A DNA stretch of 64,000 nucleotides from Metabacillus bambusae (GTDB lineage: Bacteria; Bacillota; Bacilli; Bacillales; Bacillaceae), in assembly GCF_017497975.1 (NCBI RefSeq), contig NZ_JAGDEL010000001.1:372001-436000 (forward strand), given 5' to 3'. The translations under genes and the position numbers were made by a program. The notes under the pieces are model-generated. The model was not told the DNA's origin. It saw only the letters and a program-made list of their open reading frames with translations, and ran no database searches. Positions 18,424 through 28,449 of this stretch are shown one piece after another; the first letter of the stretch is position 1, and every line of letters begins with the position of its first letter.

Positions 18424-18873
18424 CTATTTTCCAATTTCTAATGCTTTCATTAACATCCCTTTTGTTGCATTCATTGCAGTTACATTTGCTTCATATGATC
18501 TGGTGCTGCTAATAAGGTCAACCATTTCCTTTAATGGGTCAACGTTTGGCATGGCAACATATCCTTCATCATTTGCATCTGGATGGTCAGGATCATAGAA
18601 AAGTTCAAACGGTGTGTCATCTTCGACAATCTCTGTTACTTTTACACCATCTGCTTTCGAAGATGAGCCCATAGCCTTGTTTAAAAAGGACGAGAAATGA
18701 TTACCTTGCGGCTGAGTTACAACCATTTTCCTACGGTATGGTTGCCATTCCCCATCAACCATCTCTCCTCTAGTCGTATCCATATTAGCCATATTGGATG
18801 AAATAACATCCATTCTAACTCGTTGTGCTGTTAGAGCAGATGCAGACGTATTAATTGATTGAAAGATTGACAT
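18424..18873 (-). CDS. flgC: Flagellar basal-body rod protein FlgC
   Basis: FlgC is a proximal rod subunit. The 149-residue protein starts MSIFQSINTSASALTAQRVRMDVISSNMANMDTTR, the rod-protein N-terminal motif, and ends with the matching C-terminal helix including YVAMPNVDPLKEMVDLISSTRSYEANVTAMNATKGM. It begins 2 nt after the flgB stop, so the two rod genes are translationally close. Confidence 0.97.
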   Translation of the reverse strand: MSIFQSINTSASALTAQRVRMDVISSNMANMDTTRGEMVDGEWQPYRRKMVVTQPQGNHFSSFLNKAMGSSSKADGVKVTEIVEDDTPFELFYDPDHPDANDEGYVAMPNVDPLKEMVDLISSTRSYEANVTAMNATKGMLMKALEIGK

Positions 18874-18875
18874 GC

Positions 18876-19265
18876 TTAATTTCCACCTTTAATTACTGTT
18901 TTTAATGAAGAAAATTTACTACTTAATCGGTCGATTAAGGCGTTATACTGGATTTGGTTTTTTGCCATATCCGTCATTTCTTGATCTATATCGACATTGT
19001 TTCCATTGTGTTGGTAGTTGGTATTCGCTCTAGTTGTTATTTGATACCCTGATGAAGAAGAACCAAAATCAAAGTGTTTATTGTTTGTTTTATGTGCTTG
19101 TAACTTTTGCATTTCATTGCTTAGTGCATTATTAAAACGAACTTCTTGAGCCTTATAGTTCGGAGTATCTACATTTGCTATATTATTTGAGATAACTCTT
19201 TGTTTCGTAGTTGATTGGCTTATTGCCTTTTCAAGGTTATTTATTGTATTAGAAAATAATTTCAT
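18876..19265 (-). CDS. flgB: Flagellar basal-body rod protein FlgB, first gene of the fla/che operon
   Basis: FlgB is a proximal rod subunit and the promoter-proximal gene of the operon. The start is the ATG at 19265 (MKLFSNTINNLEKAISQ), behind a very G-rich Shine-Dalgarno (GGGGGG), giving 129 residues, the B. subtilis length. A longer frame upstream has no ribosome site and is not used. The rod motif RVISNNIANVDTPNYKAQEVRF is near residues 23-44 and GNNVDIDQEMTDMAKNQIQYNAL near 87-110. All downstream flagellar genes follow with short gaps. Confidence 0.97.
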   Translation of the reverse strand: MKLFSNTINNLEKAISQSTTKQRVISNNIANVDTPNYKAQEVRFNNALSNEMQKLQAHKTNNKHFDFGSSSSGYQITTRANTNYQHNGNNVDIDQEMTDMAKNQIQYNALIDRLSSKFSSLKTVIKGGN

Positions 19266-19558
19266 GGTACCCCCCACAAAAATAAAAATCCACACGTATC
19301 GTATAGTGTCGAATTTTGTTAATCGATATTTCAATTGTATGAAATAATAGTCTTAAAGTCTATTAAGCTACTGTAAAAAAAAGTCGGAATTTCTATGAAT
19401 TCCAAAATGAGGACTATTTACCTATTAGAAACACATGAAAATAGTCATAGAAACGTTAAGAGCAGAGGATTTTTTTATTTCATCATTTCATTTCTTATAT
19501 CAAAATAACACATTTTTCTACAACAAGGCAGATATTATATTTTTCCATATTACGAGCA
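19266..19558 (-). promoter_or_regulatory. Intergenic promoter region of the fla/che operon (codY-flgB gap)
   Basis: About 290 nt between the codY terminator and flgB must contain the operon promoter. The best candidate I see is an extended -10, TG-A-TATAAG at 19494-19502, without a good -35. A weak SigD-like element (core CGATA at about 19283-19290 with TTAA 15 nt upstream) lies nearer the gene. A GGAATT/AATTCC inverted repeat is at 19386-19403. B. subtilis drives this operon from SigA- and SigD-type promoters and CodY represses it; the assignments here are tentative. Confidence 0.4.
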
Positions 19559-19561
19559 TAA

Positions 19562-19595
19562 AAAAAGCACTTCAAGTTTAACTTGAAGTGCTTTT
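19562..19595 (-). terminator. Rho-independent terminator of codY
   Basis: A 15-16 bp stem (AAAAAGCACTTCAAGT paired with its complement) with a 3-nt loop begins 3 nt after the codY stop and runs into a T-rich tail. Because both arms carry A/T tracts it may work in both directions. It separates codY from the fla/che operon. Confidence 0.9.
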
Positions 19596-19598
19596 TGA

Positions 19599-20378
19599 TT
19601 AATTTGTTTTTAATTTTTCCAATTCAATTAGGAACTTATCATTTAATACCTTGATATACGTTCCTTTCATACCTAATGAGCGAGATTCAATCACACCAGC
19701 ACTTTCGAGTTTGCGAAGTGCATTTACAATGACAGAGCGTGTAATGCCAACTCGATCTGCAATTTTACTTGCAACTAAAAGTCCTTCTTTGCCGTTTAAT
19801 TCTTCGAAAATATGTTCAATTGCTTCTAATTCACTATAAGATAATGAACTAATAGCCATTTGTACAACAGCTTTACTTCTTGCTTCTTCTTCGATTTCTT
19901 CAGATTTTTCACGAAGAATTTCCATTCCCACAACTGTAGCACCGTACTCTGCAAGAATTAAATCTTCATCTTCAAATTGCTCTTGTACTCTTGCTAAAAT
20001 AAGTGTACCAAGACGCTCACCACCGCCAATAATTGGTACAATTGTTGTTAAACCATTTTGGAATAGTTCACGATTTTCTACGGGAAATGCTGTGTATTCA
20101 CTTTCAACATCAATGTTAGAAGATGTTTCAGTAATGTTAAATAGATTATTTGTATATTCTTCAGGAAATTGACGATCTTCAAGCATTTTTTTCATACGGT
20201 CATTTTCAATTTGTTGATTTACCGCAAAACCAAGTAGTTTACCTCTTCGGCTTACGACGAAAATATTTGCCTTGATCACGTCACTTAACGTTTCTGCCAT
20301 TTCTTTAAAGTTTACTGGTTTTCCAGCTGCTCTTTGGAGCATCGCATTAATTTTGCGCGTTTTTTGTAATAGAGCCAT
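19599..20378 (-). CDS. codY: Global nutritional regulator CodY
   Basis: CodY is the GTP- and branched-chain-amino-acid-responsive repressor of stationary-phase genes in Firmicutes. The start is the ATG at 20378 ([15 protein letters not shown]) with GGAGG 10 nt upstream, giving 259 residues, identical to B. subtilis length. The N-terminal GAF domain covers about residues 1-155; the C-terminal winged helix-turn-helix ([33 protein letters not shown]) is near residues 200-235. It ends the xerC-hslV-hslU-codY gene cluster and has its own terminator. Confidence 0.98.
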   Translation of the reverse strand: MALLQKTRKINAMLQRAAGKPVNFKEMAETLSDVIKANIFVVSRRGKLLGFAVNQQIENDRMKKMLEDRQFPEEYTNNLFNITETSSNIDVESEYTAFPVENRELFQNGLTTIVPIIGGGERLGTLILARVQEQFEDEDLILAEYGATVVGMEILREKSEEIEEEARSKAVVQMAISSLSYSELEAIEHIFEELNGKEGLLVASKIADRVGITRSVIVNALRKLESAGVIESRSLGMKGTYIKVLNDKFLIELEKLKTN

Positions 20379-20494
20379 AATTGGTTCCTCCTGTAGCATA
20401 TTAAATTGTTATTTGGAAGTTTCGGCATTCCTTATTTGTTAGCGAAATGTATCTTCCTTCTATTAGAATCAACATAAGAAAATTATTATTGATC

Positions 20495-21895
20495 CTATAG
20501 TATAAATTGACTTAGATCTTTATTTTTTGAAATTTTACCCAATTTGTCTTCAACATATTGAGGTGTAATAACAATCTTTTCTAAATTTATATCAGGCGCT
20601 TCAAAAGATAAATCTTCTAGTAGACGTTCAAGAATAGTATGTAATCTTCTAGCACCGATATTGTCTGTATCCTGATTCACTTCAAATGCAACTTCTGCTA
20701 TTTTACGTATAGCATCGTCAGAAAATTCTAATTGTATACCTTCAGTTTCAATTAATGCTTGATATTGTTTTAAAAGTGCATTATCAGGTTCTACTAAAAT
20801 TTTTACAAAATCATCAACACTTAGCTTAGTAAGTTCTACACGAATAGGAAATCTACCTTGCAGTTCAGGTATTAGATCAGAAGGCTTTGCAATATGAAAA
20901 GCACCAGCAGCAACAAATAGGACATGATCTGTTTTTACAGATCCATATTTGGTTACCACTGTGGAACCTTCTACAATTGGAAGGATGTCGCGTTGAACCC
21001 CTTCTCTTGAAACATCAGCAGATGATCCACCTTTCGATTTCCCAGCTATTTTATCAATCTCATCGATAAAGATGATTCCACTTTGCTCAGATCTAATAAC
21101 TGCTTCCTGTGTCACTTCATCCATATCAATTAATTTACTTGCTTCTTCATTAGTAACGACTTTTCTTGCTTCTCTTACAGTAAGTTTTCTTTTTTTCTTT
21201 TTCTTTGGCATAAAGCTTCCTAAAGCATCCTGCATATTCATACCCATTTGCTCCATACCAGAGCCTTGAAGCATATCAAACATCGATGCTTGTTGCTCTT
21301 CAACCTCGATCGTCACATAGTGATCCTCTAATTCCCCTAGAGCTAATTGATGTGCTATACGACGGCGTTTTTCTTGAATCGTCGTTTCTTCAGAACTATC
21401 CTCTTGCTCGTTTACTTGGTTACTCGCACCGCCGAATAACATTTCCAATGGGTTTTTTGCAGTAGATTGCTTTTTTTTCCCAGGTACAAGCAGCTCTACT
21501 AAACGCTTATTTGCATTCTCTTCTGCAAGACCTTTTACATCAGAAATTTTTTCTTCCTTCACTAAACGAACTGCCGTCTCAACTAAATCACGTACCATCG
21601 ATTCGACATCTCTACCTACATATCCAACTTCAGTAAATTTTGTCGCCTCAACTTTAATAAAAGGTGCTCGGGCAAGTTTTGCAATTCTTCTCGCAATTTC
21701 AGTTTTTCCAACACCTGTAGGTCCGATCATTAAAATATTTTTAGGAACTACCTCTTCACGTAGCTTTTCGGTTAATAAGCTTCTTCGATAGCGATTACGG
21801 AGTGCAACTGCTACCGCCTTTTTTGCATCCTTTTGCCCTATAATATATTGATCTAATCGTTCAACAATTTCTTTTGGTGTTAGTTCTTTATTCAA
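20495..21895 (-). CDS. hslU: ATP-dependent protease ATPase subunit HslU (ClpY)
   Basis: HslU is the AAA+ unfoldase that feeds substrates to HslV. The start is the TTG at 21895 with GGGAGG about 8 nt upstream, giving 466 residues; an open frame continues 20 codons into hslV but has no ribosome site. Walker A GPTGVGKT is at 58-65, Walker B IIFIDEID near 250, and the C-terminal tail DLSQFIL that activates HslV is intact. The I-domain includes a lysine-rich MPKKKKKRK stretch. The gene follows hslV directly. Confidence 0.97.
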   Translation of the reverse strand: MNKELTPKEIVERLDQYIIGQKDAKKAVAVALRNRYRRSLLTEKLREEVVPKNILMIGPTGVGKTEIARRIAKLARAPFIKVEATKFTEVGYVGRDVESMVRDLVETAVRLVKEEKISDVKGLAEENANKRLVELLVPGKKKQSTAKNPLEMLFGGASNQVNEQEDSSEETTIQEKRRRIAHQLALGELEDHYVTIEVEEQQASMFDMLQGSGMEQMGMNMQDALGSFMPKKKKKRKLTVREARKVVTNEEASKLIDMDEVTQEAVIRSEQSGIIFIDEIDKIAGKSKGGSSADVSREGVQRDILPIVEGSTVVTKYGSVKTDHVLFVAAGAFHIAKPSDLIPELQGRFPIRVELTKLSVDDFVKILVEPDNALLKQYQALIETEGIQLEFSDDAIRKIAEVAFEVNQDTDNIGARRLHTILERLLEDLSFEAPDINLEKIVITPQYVEDKLGKISKNKDLSQFIL

Positions 21896-21912
21896 CCCTT
21901 TTACCTCCCTTA

Positions 21913-22455
21913 TTAAAGCTCTTCGACAATAATATTTTGATTGGTATATACACAAATCTCACCTGCAATAGTCAATGAACCTTTTGCAATATCCTTGGCA
22001 GTTAAGTTCTCACCTGCGTAGCGCTTTAAAGCTCTACCAGCAGATAAAGCATAATTACCACCTGAACCGATCGCTAACATGCCGTCATCAGGTTCAATCA
22101 CTTCTCCTGTACCAGAAACAAGTAAAATGTGTTCTGCATTCATGACGATAAGCATTGCTTCAAGTCTTCTTAACACCTTATCACTACGCCATTCTTTCGC
22201 TAATTCAACAGCTGCACGTTGTAAATTACCATTATATTCTTCAAGTCTGCTTTCAAAAAGCTCAAACAAAGTAAACGCATCTGCAACAGAACCCGCAAAC
22301 CCTGCAATCACTTTTCCATTAAATATTTTCCGAACTTTCTTTGCAGTATGCTTCATCACAACAGCATTGCCAAATGTGACTTGACCATCACCAGCCATTG
22401 CTGACTCACCATTATGCTGAATAGCAAATATTGTTGTCGCATGAAATTGAGACAT
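21913..22455 (-). CDS. hslV: ATP-dependent protease peptidase subunit HslV (ClpQ), N-terminal serine type
   Basis: HslV is the proteasome-like peptidase of the HslUV complex. The 180-residue protein starts [25 protein letters not shown]: Ser2, which becomes the N-terminal residue after Met removal, replaces the usual N-terminal threonine nucleophile. B. subtilis CodW/ClpQ is an established N-terminal serine protease with the same arrangement. The Gly-rich [14 protein letters not shown] and IGSGGNYAL segments are conserved. The ATG has a clear AGGAGG site. It sits between xerC and hslU. Confidence 0.97.
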   Translation of the reverse strand: MSQFHATTIFAIQHNGESAMAGDGQVTFGNAVVMKHTAKKVRKIFNGKVIAGFAGSVADAFTLFELFESRLEEYNGNLQRAAVELAKEWRSDKVLRRLEAMLIVMNAEHILLVSGTGEVIEPDDGMLAIGSGGNYALSAGRALKRYAGENLTAKDIAKGSLTIAGEICVYTNQNIIVEEL

Positions 22456-22480
22456 TTTTTTACCTCCTATAATCTGGCTT

Positions 22481-23392
22481 TTAAGCTCGTGGATGATGTG
22501 ACATATAAATCCTCTTTAAATGCTCTTTCGTAACGTGGGTGTACACTTGAGTTGAAGACAAATGTGCATGTCCTAACAACTCTTGAACACTCCTCATATC
22601 AGCACCTTCATTTAGCATATGTGTGGCAAATGTATGTCTAAACATATGAGGGTGTATATGAAGTGTCGAGGATGCTTTTTTTATCAATTCATTTAATATG
22701 TGTCTTACACCACGATCTGTCAAAGGGCTACCTCGATGATTGACAAATAAATATGAGTGTTGATCAGGTTCTTTTAATCTACTTACTAATGATTTTCTTC
22801 CTTGGCTTAAATAGTGTTCAATCGAATCCTGGGCATAGCTGCCAAATGGAACGTATCTTTGCTTGCCACCCTTCCCATGAACAAGTACGGTTCCGATATA
22901 AAAGTCAATATCTGTTAACCGTATATTACAACACTCACTTACACGAATCCCAGTTCCATAAAGAACTTCTATTAGTGCCTGGTTTCTTTGCCCTAATGGA
23001 GTGGTACAATCTGAGATTGAAAACAGTTTTTCAATTTCTTCTTCATAAAGAAATTGGGGGATTTTCTGTTCTCGTTTCGGTAATGACACTAACGAAAAAG
23101 GATTTTCACTAAGTTTTTCTTCTCTAACAAGAAACTTAAAAAAGCTTCTTAAGGAAGATACTTTTCTTGAAATTGTTTTTCTAGAATACTTTCTATTATG
23201 TAACTGCGTTAAAAATAAACGTGTATCATTATATGTAATTTCTTCTAGATGTAGGATCGCTTGTTCTTTCATAAAGGAAAAAAAATCCTCTATATCAGTG
23301 GCATAATTCACAACTGTATATTGTGAATAGTTTTTCTCAATTTGTAAATATTCTATGAAGAAATTTAAATAATTCTTAACATTTTCCATCAT
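22481..23392 (-). CDS. xerC: Tyrosine recombinase XerC (CodV)
   Basis: XerC works with XerD at dif to resolve chromosome dimers. The 303-residue enzyme has an N-terminal SAM-like DNA-binding domain and a C-terminal catalytic domain with R150 (GTGIRVSE), H249 and R252 ([14 protein letters not shown]), H275 ([10 protein letters not shown]) and the nucleophile Y284 (VYTHV). Length matches B. subtilis CodV. It starts with two adjacent ATGs behind GAGGTG, only a few nt downstream of a strong hairpin. It heads the codV-clpQ-clpY-codY cluster. Confidence 0.96.
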   Translation of the reverse strand: MMENVKNYLNFFIEYLQIEKNYSQYTVVNYATDIEDFFSFMKEQAILHLEEITYNDTRLFLTQLHNRKYSRKTISRKVSSLRSFFKFLVREEKLSENPFSLVSLPKREQKIPQFLYEEEIEKLFSISDCTTPLGQRNQALIEVLYGTGIRVSECCNIRLTDIDFYIGTVLVHGKGGKQRYVPFGSYAQDSIEHYLSQGRKSLVSRLKEPDQHSYLFVNHRGSPLTDRGVRHILNELIKKASSTLHIHPHMFRHTFATHMLNEGADMRSVQELLGHAHLSSTQVYTHVTKEHLKRIYMSHHPRA

Positions 23393-23401
23393 AACACCTC
23401 A

Positions 23402-23441
23402 CAAGGGCTACTAAATGTTATCACAACTTTAGTAGCCCTTG
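23402..23441 (-). other. 14-bp perfect hairpin between trmFO and xerC
   Basis: CAAGGGCTACTAAA and its perfect complement flank a 12-nt loop. In the gene direction it comes 10 nt after the trmFO stop and ends only about 2-4 nt before the xerC Shine-Dalgarno. There is no T-tract on the minus strand, so it is not a typical intrinsic terminator. It may reduce read-through or xerC translation; that is inference. Confidence 0.6.
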
Positions 23442-23451
23442 CAAATTATTT

Positions 23452-24762
23452 CTATAAATTTTTCGAAATTTTTTGAATTGTTTCTAATGCACGATTTGCA
23501 TGCATTTCATTTCGCTCTTTTTTACTTTTGATACGTACTGGTAATTCTGCAAAAATGCCAAAGTTTGCATTCATTGGTTGAAAATTATCAGCATTCGTAG
23601 TTGTAATATATTTCGCCATACTACCAATCGCTGTTTCATTTGGAAATTCAACTAAGTCTTTACCTAAAACAAAGTGGGCAGCATTTAAACCAGCTACTAA
23701 CCCTGATGCAGCAGATTCAACATATCCTTCAACACCTGTCATTTGTCCTGCGAAAAATAAATCTTCACGATCTTTATATTGGTAAGTTGCTTTTAAAAGT
23801 CTTGGTGAGTTGATGAACGTATTTCGATGCATAACACCGTAACGAACAATTTCTGCATTTTCTAGACCCGGAATTAAAGAAAGTACTTCTTTTTGCGGTC
23901 CCCACTTAAGGTGTGTCTGAAAACCTACTATATTATATAATGTACCAGCTGCATCATCTTGACGGAGTTGAATAACAGCAAATGGTCTTTTCCCTGTTTT
24001 TGGATCTTCTAAACCAACCGGCTTTAACGGACCGAATAACATAGTTTTTCTGCCCCTTTTAGCCATTACTTCGATTGGCATACATCCTTCAAAGAAGATT
24101 TCTTTTTCAAACTCTTTTAATGGAACTGTTTCTGCAGAGATTAAAGCCTCATAAAAACGATCGAATTCTTCCTCTGTCATCGGGCAATTTAAATAAGCTG
24201 CTTCCCCTTTATCGTATCGGGATTTTAAATATACTTTCTCCATATCAATGCTTTCTTTTTCAATAATTGGTGCAGCTGCATCATAGAAATATAAGTATTC
24301 CTCACCAGTTAGTGATTTAAGTTGATCTGAAAGATTTTTTGAAGTAAGTGGACCTGTTGCAATAATTGTTGGACCGCTAAGAATTTCTCCAACTTCTTCA
24401 GTTACAACGGTAACATTTGGATGTCCTTTAACTAGCTCCGTTACTTTAGCAGCAAACTCATGTCGATCTACCGCTAAAGCCCCTCCTGCAGGAACAGCAC
24501 ATTCATCAGCTGCTTTTATAATAACTGAGTCAAGAATTCTCATTTCTTCTTTTAATACCCCAACAGCATTTGTTAACGTGTTAGCTCTTAATGAGTTACT
24601 ACATACTAATTCTGCAAACTTGTCTGTATGATGTGCTGGAGTTTGTTTAACTGGTCTCATTTCAAATAGACGAACTTGAATACCTCTTTTTGCTAACTGC
24701 CAAGCAGCCTCACTACCTGCTAAGCCTGCACCTATTACATTTACTACTACATCTTGGTTCAT
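23452..24762 (-). CDS. trmFO: Folate-dependent tRNA (uracil-54 C5)-methyltransferase TrmFO
   Basis: TrmFO uses methylene-tetrahydrofolate and FAD to make ribothymidine at position 54 of tRNA. The start is the ATG at 24762 ([21 protein letters not shown]) with GGAGGG 10 nt upstream, giving 436 residues (B. subtilis 435); the frame runs on upstream without a better site. The FAD-binding GAGLAGSE is near residue 11, with VCSNSLRAN near 50 and the C-terminal [18 protein letters not shown]. It follows topA, as in B. subtilis. Confidence 0.97.
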   Translation of the reverse strand: MNQDVVVNVIGAGLAGSEAAWQLAKRGIQVRLFEMRPVKQTPAHHTDKFAELVCSNSLRANTLTNAVGVLKEEMRILDSVIIKAADECAVPAGGALAVDRHEFAAKVTELVKGHPNVTVVTEEVGEILSGPTIIATGPLTSKNLSDQLKSLTGEEYLYFYDAAAPIIEKESIDMEKVYLKSRYDKGEAAYLNCPMTEEEFDRFYEALISAETVPLKEFEKEIFFEGCMPIEVMAKRGRKTMLFGPLKPVGLEDPKTGKRPFAVIQLRQDDAAGTLYNIVGFQTHLKWGPQKEVLSLIPGLENAEIVRYGVMHRNTFINSPRLLKATYQYKDREDLFFAGQMTGVEGYVESAASGLVAGLNAAHFVLGKDLVEFPNETAIGSMAKYITTTNADNFQPMNANFGIFAELPVRIKSKKERNEMHANRALETIQKISKNL

Positions 24763-24840
24763 TATTGTATTACCCTCCATCAAATAAGAAATTCCACATA
24801 AAGCTCTCAAGCTAAAAATTCTTTTTCATAATTATAAAGA

Positions 24841-24863
24841 GGTGAGCTTAAAAGCTGCTCACC
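24841..24863 (-). terminator. Hairpin at the topA stop, possible weak terminator
   Basis: GGTGAGC/GCTCACC with a 9-nt loop starts at the topA stop codon and is followed on the minus strand by a T-rich but interrupted tail (CTCTTTATAATT). It could terminate or attenuate transcription between topA and trmFO. The imperfect T-run keeps the confidence moderate. Confidence 0.45.
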
Positions 24864-26938
24864 TACTTTTGCTGTTCTTCTTTATAATCACATTCCATAC
24901 ATTGTACTTGGATGCCCTTTTTCAGCTTCTTCTCAACAAGCATATTGTTACATTTAGGACAACTTCTTGCAATTGGTTTATCCCACGATAGGAATTCACA
25001 TTCTGGATATTGATTACAGCCGTAAAAAATTCTCCGTTTTTTCGATTTCCGTTCTACTATTGTACCCTCTTCACAATTCGGGCATTTAACACCTATTTCC
25101 TTTACAATCGGTTTAGTATTACGGCAATCAGGAAAATTTGAACAAGCCATAAACTTTCCAAATCTACCCATTTTATAAACCATATGATGACCACACTCTT
25201 CGCAATCTACCCCAGCAGGTTCATCTTTAATTTCGATTTTTTCCATTTCATTTTCTGCTTTTTCTAATCTTGGAGAAAAATCTTTATAAAAATCATCAAT
25301 TATTTTGATCCACTGTATATTTCCATCTTCTACTTCATCTAGACTATTTTCCATATTGGCAGTGAACTCGACATTAATGATTTCTGGAAAAAATTCCCTG
25401 ATAAGCTCAAGAACAATTTCACCAAGCTCTGTTGGAATAAAGCGTTTATTATCAAGTCCTACATAGCCACGCTTTTGAATTGTGTCTAGTGTTGGAGCAT
25501 ATGTTGAAGGACGACCAATCCCTAATTCTTCTAATGTTTTTACTAAGCGTGCCTCTGTATAACGTGGAGGTGGTTGAGTAAAATGCTGTGCCGGTTCAAC
25601 ATCTTTAGAAAAGACTTCATCTCCCTCTTTTAAGTCAGGCAGTAATCGATCTTTTTCTTCGATTTGATCATCATTTCCTTCGACATATACTTTCATAAAT
25701 CCAGGAAACTTAATTTTAGACCCAGTGGCTCTGAACATTACACCATTATTTGTTAAATCAACACTCATTGTATCTAAAATAGCTGATGCCATTTGGCTTG
25801 AAACAAATCGTTCCCAAATAAGCTTATATAACCTTAGTTGATCTCTGCTCAAAAACTCTTTAAGTGATGCAGGATCACGTAACGTTGATGTTGGACGAAT
25901 CGCTTCATGAGCATCTTGAGCATTCGAATTTTTCTTAGCTGTTTTTGTTTGTGTACCAAGAAATTCTTTACCGTACTTACTTTCTATATATTGGGCTGCC
26001 TCTAGCTGAGCAGTTTCAGATATTCTTGTTGAATCAGTTCTCATATAAGTGATTAATCCAACAGTACCATCCTTACCTAAATCAATACCTTCGTACAGCT
26101 GCTGAGCAATCATCATTGTTTTCTTTGCTCTAAAGTTTAATTTACGTGCAGCCTCCTGTTGTAAAGTAGAGGTGATAAAAGGTACTGCTGGGTTTCTTTT
26201 TCGTTCTTTTTTTGTCACTTTATCGACAGTAAATTTGTTTCCTTCAATATTCTGTAATACTGCTTTAACATCAGCATCTGATGATAATTCTTTTTTCTTT
26301 CCATTAACACCATAAAAAGCTGCATCAAATTCTTTTTGACCCTTTAAAAACTGACCATCAATTGACCAGTACTCTTCTGGGATAAACTCTTTGATTTCTT
26401 TTTCACGATCAATGATTAATCGAAGAGCGACAGACTGTACTCGTCCAGCACTTAGGCCTTTTTTTACTTTTTTCCACAGGATTGGGCTAATCTTATAGCC
26501 AACAAGTCTGTCTAGGACACGTCTTGCCTGTTGTGCGTCGACAAGATCCATGTTAATTGAACGAGGATGTTTAAATGACTCCTGTATTGCATCCTTCGTA
26601 ATTTCATTAAATACTACGCGACAGTCAGAGTGTATATCAACATCAAGGCTATGCGCCAAATGCCATGCAATCGCTTCCCCTTCGCGATCCGGGTCAGCTG
26701 CGAGGTAAACTTTTTTTGCCTTTTTAGCAGCAGTCTTTAATTCCTTTAAAACAGAACCCTTACCTCTAATTGTAATATACTTTGGTTCAAAGTTATGTTC
26801 AACATCTACACCAATTTGACTTTTAGGTAGATCCCGTACATGTCCCATTGACGCTTTTACTTTATATTTTTTCCCTAAATAACGTTCAATTGTTTTGGCT
26901 TTTGCAGGTGATTCAACAATGACTAAATAGTCCGACAT
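24863..26938 (-). CDS. topA: DNA topoisomerase I
   Basis: TopA relaxes negative supercoils by single-strand passage. The start is the ATG at 26938 ([22 protein letters not shown]), preceded by AAGGAGG; an ATG 4 nt upstream is out of frame. The 691-residue length equals B. subtilis TopA. The TOPRIM acidic motif [14 protein letters not shown] is near residues 80-93, the catalytic tyrosine is Y298 in LITYMRTDS, and three C4 zinc ribbons occupy the C-terminal 115 residues (CEECG...CSNFPDC, CPNCEE...CNQYPEC, CPKCNN...CMEC). Confidence 0.98.
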   Translation of the reverse strand: MSDYLVIVESPAKAKTIERYLGKKYKVKASMGHVRDLPKSQIGVDVEHNFEPKYITIRGKGSVLKELKTAAKKAKKVYLAADPDREGEAIAWHLAHSLDVDIHSDCRVVFNEITKDAIQESFKHPRSINMDLVDAQQARRVLDRLVGYKISPILWKKVKKGLSAGRVQSVALRLIIDREKEIKEFIPEEYWSIDGQFLKGQKEFDAAFYGVNGKKKELSSDADVKAVLQNIEGNKFTVDKVTKKERKRNPAVPFITSTLQQEAARKLNFRAKKTMMIAQQLYEGIDLGKDGTVGLITYMRTDSTRISETAQLEAAQYIESKYGKEFLGTQTKTAKKNSNAQDAHEAIRPTSTLRDPASLKEFLSRDQLRLYKLIWERFVSSQMASAILDTMSVDLTNNGVMFRATGSKIKFPGFMKVYVEGNDDQIEEKDRLLPDLKEGDEVFSKDVEPAQHFTQPPPRYTEARLVKTLEELGIGRPSTYAPTLDTIQKRGYVGLDNKRFIPTELGEIVLELIREFFPEIINVEFTANMENSLDEVEDGNIQWIKIIDDFYKDFSPRLEKAENEMEKIEIKDEPAGVDCEECGHHMVYKMGRFGKFMACSNFPDCRNTKPIVKEIGVKCPNCEEGTIVERKSKKRRIFYGCNQYPECEFLSWDKPIARSCPKCNNMLVEKKLKKGIQVQCMECDYKEEQQK

Positions 26939-27459
26939 GCATTTTGTCCTCCTTAAGAGGTATTCTCTCTTTAATATTTCTTTTATTTTCATTAATTTAT
27001 GACTCTGTTAACTTGATTGTTGATTTCCGCTCCAATCAACAAAGTGCCAAATTCAACAGTGAGCTTTAACAAAGCCAAATTTATTGAAAGATTATTTGAA
27101 TGTGAATGTTTCGCTTAGGTCACATTTAGAAAGAAGAGACCTTCTTATTCATTTTTGATTATTATCGTTAGTTTGGCACTTACTCAAATATAAGAGTAAT
27201 CATCAGAATCTATAAAGAATGCTACTAATAAAATTCTGTTATGTCCATCTATCCATTTACTGCTATTGGAAAACCCCCATGAGACCGAAGTTTCACTATA
27301 TAAATCTCCACTATTATTAAATATTCCCATGCTATTTGTCAAACACTAATAAAGAAATTAACCTTATCATATACCAATTTAATAAGAAAGAACATGAATA
27401 TTTTCACTAATATTGTAAATTTTGTACATAGTTATTTAATTAATACTGCAACTTTTGAA
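26939..27459. other. 521-nt intergenic region between dprA and topA, no gene seen
   Basis: No convincing coding frame appears on either strand. The region should hold the topA promoter, but I could not pick a clear one. It contains nested inverted repeats (a 9-bp hairpin at 27017-27042 and a 10-bp pair at 27042-27051/27172-27181), annotated separately. The remainder is AT-rich with no recognisable motif. Confidence 0.5.
27017..27181. repeat. Structured inverted-repeat element, possible decayed mobile or repeat element
   Basis: A perfect 9-bp hairpin TTGTTGATT/AATCAACAA (27017-27042) is directly followed by AAGTGCCAAA (27042-27051), whose perfect inverted copy TTTGGCACTT lies at 27172-27181, enclosing 120 nt. 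Inside is a further small hairpin GCTTT-AAC-AAAGC. The bases around the first hairpin (TGATTTCCGCTCC) resemble, from memory, a dispersed Bacillaceae repeat. No transposase fragment was seen. Confidence 0.45.
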
Positions 27460-28350
27460 TCAAAAACGTTCAGAACTGATTGGAAATTCCTCGATAATAT
27501 GTGATGCATTTTGAACCAATTTTGCCCCACTTTGTATTAGTTCATTTGTACCAGAACTACATTCATCAAATATGGAACCAGGTACAGCAAATACCTCTCG
27601 ATTTTGCTCAAGAGCTTGGTATGCTGTAATTAATGATCCACTTCTATTTTTTGCCTGAATAATAATTGTCCCTTCTGATAACCCACTTATTATTCGGTTT
27701 CTCATTGGAAAATGCCATTTTTGAGGTGGTGTAAATGGGGGGTGTTCTGAGAGGATAAGATGTGATTTCATAAGTATATTGGCTAATGGTATATTTTGTT
27801 TTGGATAGATATGAAATAAACCACCTGCAATAACCGCAATCGTCTTCCCACCATTATTTATGGCTGTTTCATGACCTAATGTATCAATTCCTTTAGCCAT
27901 TCCACTTACAATTACCCTATTAGCTAAAATAAGCGGCTTTAAAAGGTGCTCCAGAGCTTTTTTACCGTAATCAGTTGGATACCTCGTACCAACTACACTT
28001 ATTAAATGGCGACGCTGTGCTAAGCTAATATCCCCCTTATAATACATTATAGGCGGTGGGTCGGTAATTTCTTTCAATAAATACGGATATTTTTCATCAT
28101 ATATAGAAACAAAAGATATATTGTGCTCAATGTATTTTTCATAAAGTGTGTCAAAATCTATTAAATTATATTCTTTCTTGATTGCTTGAACCTTATCTTT
28201 CTTCACATTAAAATAAAAGTTCCATTCATCATCATTAAGCGAGTAAAAAATATTTAAAGTTGGGTCAATTTTATAGAGTTTATAGAGAAGTTGATTACTT
28301 ACACCTTTACAATGTGATAATAGAAATAATCTTTTAGTAACAATGTCCAT
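27460..28350 (-). CDS. dprA: DNA-processing protein DprA (Smf)
   Basis: DprA protects incoming single-stranded DNA during natural transformation and loads RecA. The 296-residue protein (B. subtilis 297) has an N-terminal helical region and a Rossmann-like domain with SVVGTRYPTDYGKKALEHLL, the conserved IVSGMAKGIDTLGH near residue 155, and AVPGSIFDECSSGTNELIQSGAKLV near 250-280. Its ATG is preceded by AGGAGGGG. It stands between sucD and topA, its normal place. Confidence 0.96.
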   Translation of the reverse strand: MDIVTKRLFLLSHCKGVSNQLLYKLYKIDPTLNIFYSLNDDEWNFYFNVKKDKVQAIKKEYNLIDFDTLYEKYIEHNISFVSIYDEKYPYLLKEITDPPPIMYYKGDISLAQRRHLISVVGTRYPTDYGKKALEHLLKPLILANRVIVSGMAKGIDTLGHETAINNGGKTIAVIAGGLFHIYPKQNIPLANILMKSHLILSEHPPFTPPQKWHFPMRNRIISGLSEGTIIIQAKNRSGSLITAYQALEQNREVFAVPGSIFDECSSGTNELIQSGAKLVQNASHIIEEFPISSERF

Positions 28351-28407
28351 GTTCCCCTCCTACTATTACTTTTCTTAACTAGCAAATTATAAAATTTTAA
28401 ATACGCT

Positions 28408-28434
28408 GAAAAGGAACAGGCAAAAACCTGTCCC
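28408..28434 (-). terminator. Rho-independent terminator of sucCD
   Basis: GGGACAGG pairs with CCTGTTCC across a 5-6 nt loop, then TTTTC on the minus strand, 16 nt after the sucD stop. It separates the sucCD unit from dprA. One wobble pair in the stem and a short T-run make it moderately strong. Confidence 0.75.
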
Positions 28435-28449
28435 TTCTATGATATATAA

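Noticed and set aside
19266-19334. N-terminal extension of flgB
   Set aside because: The upstream codons lie in the operon leader; the G-rich ribosome site and the B. subtilis length fix the start at 19265.
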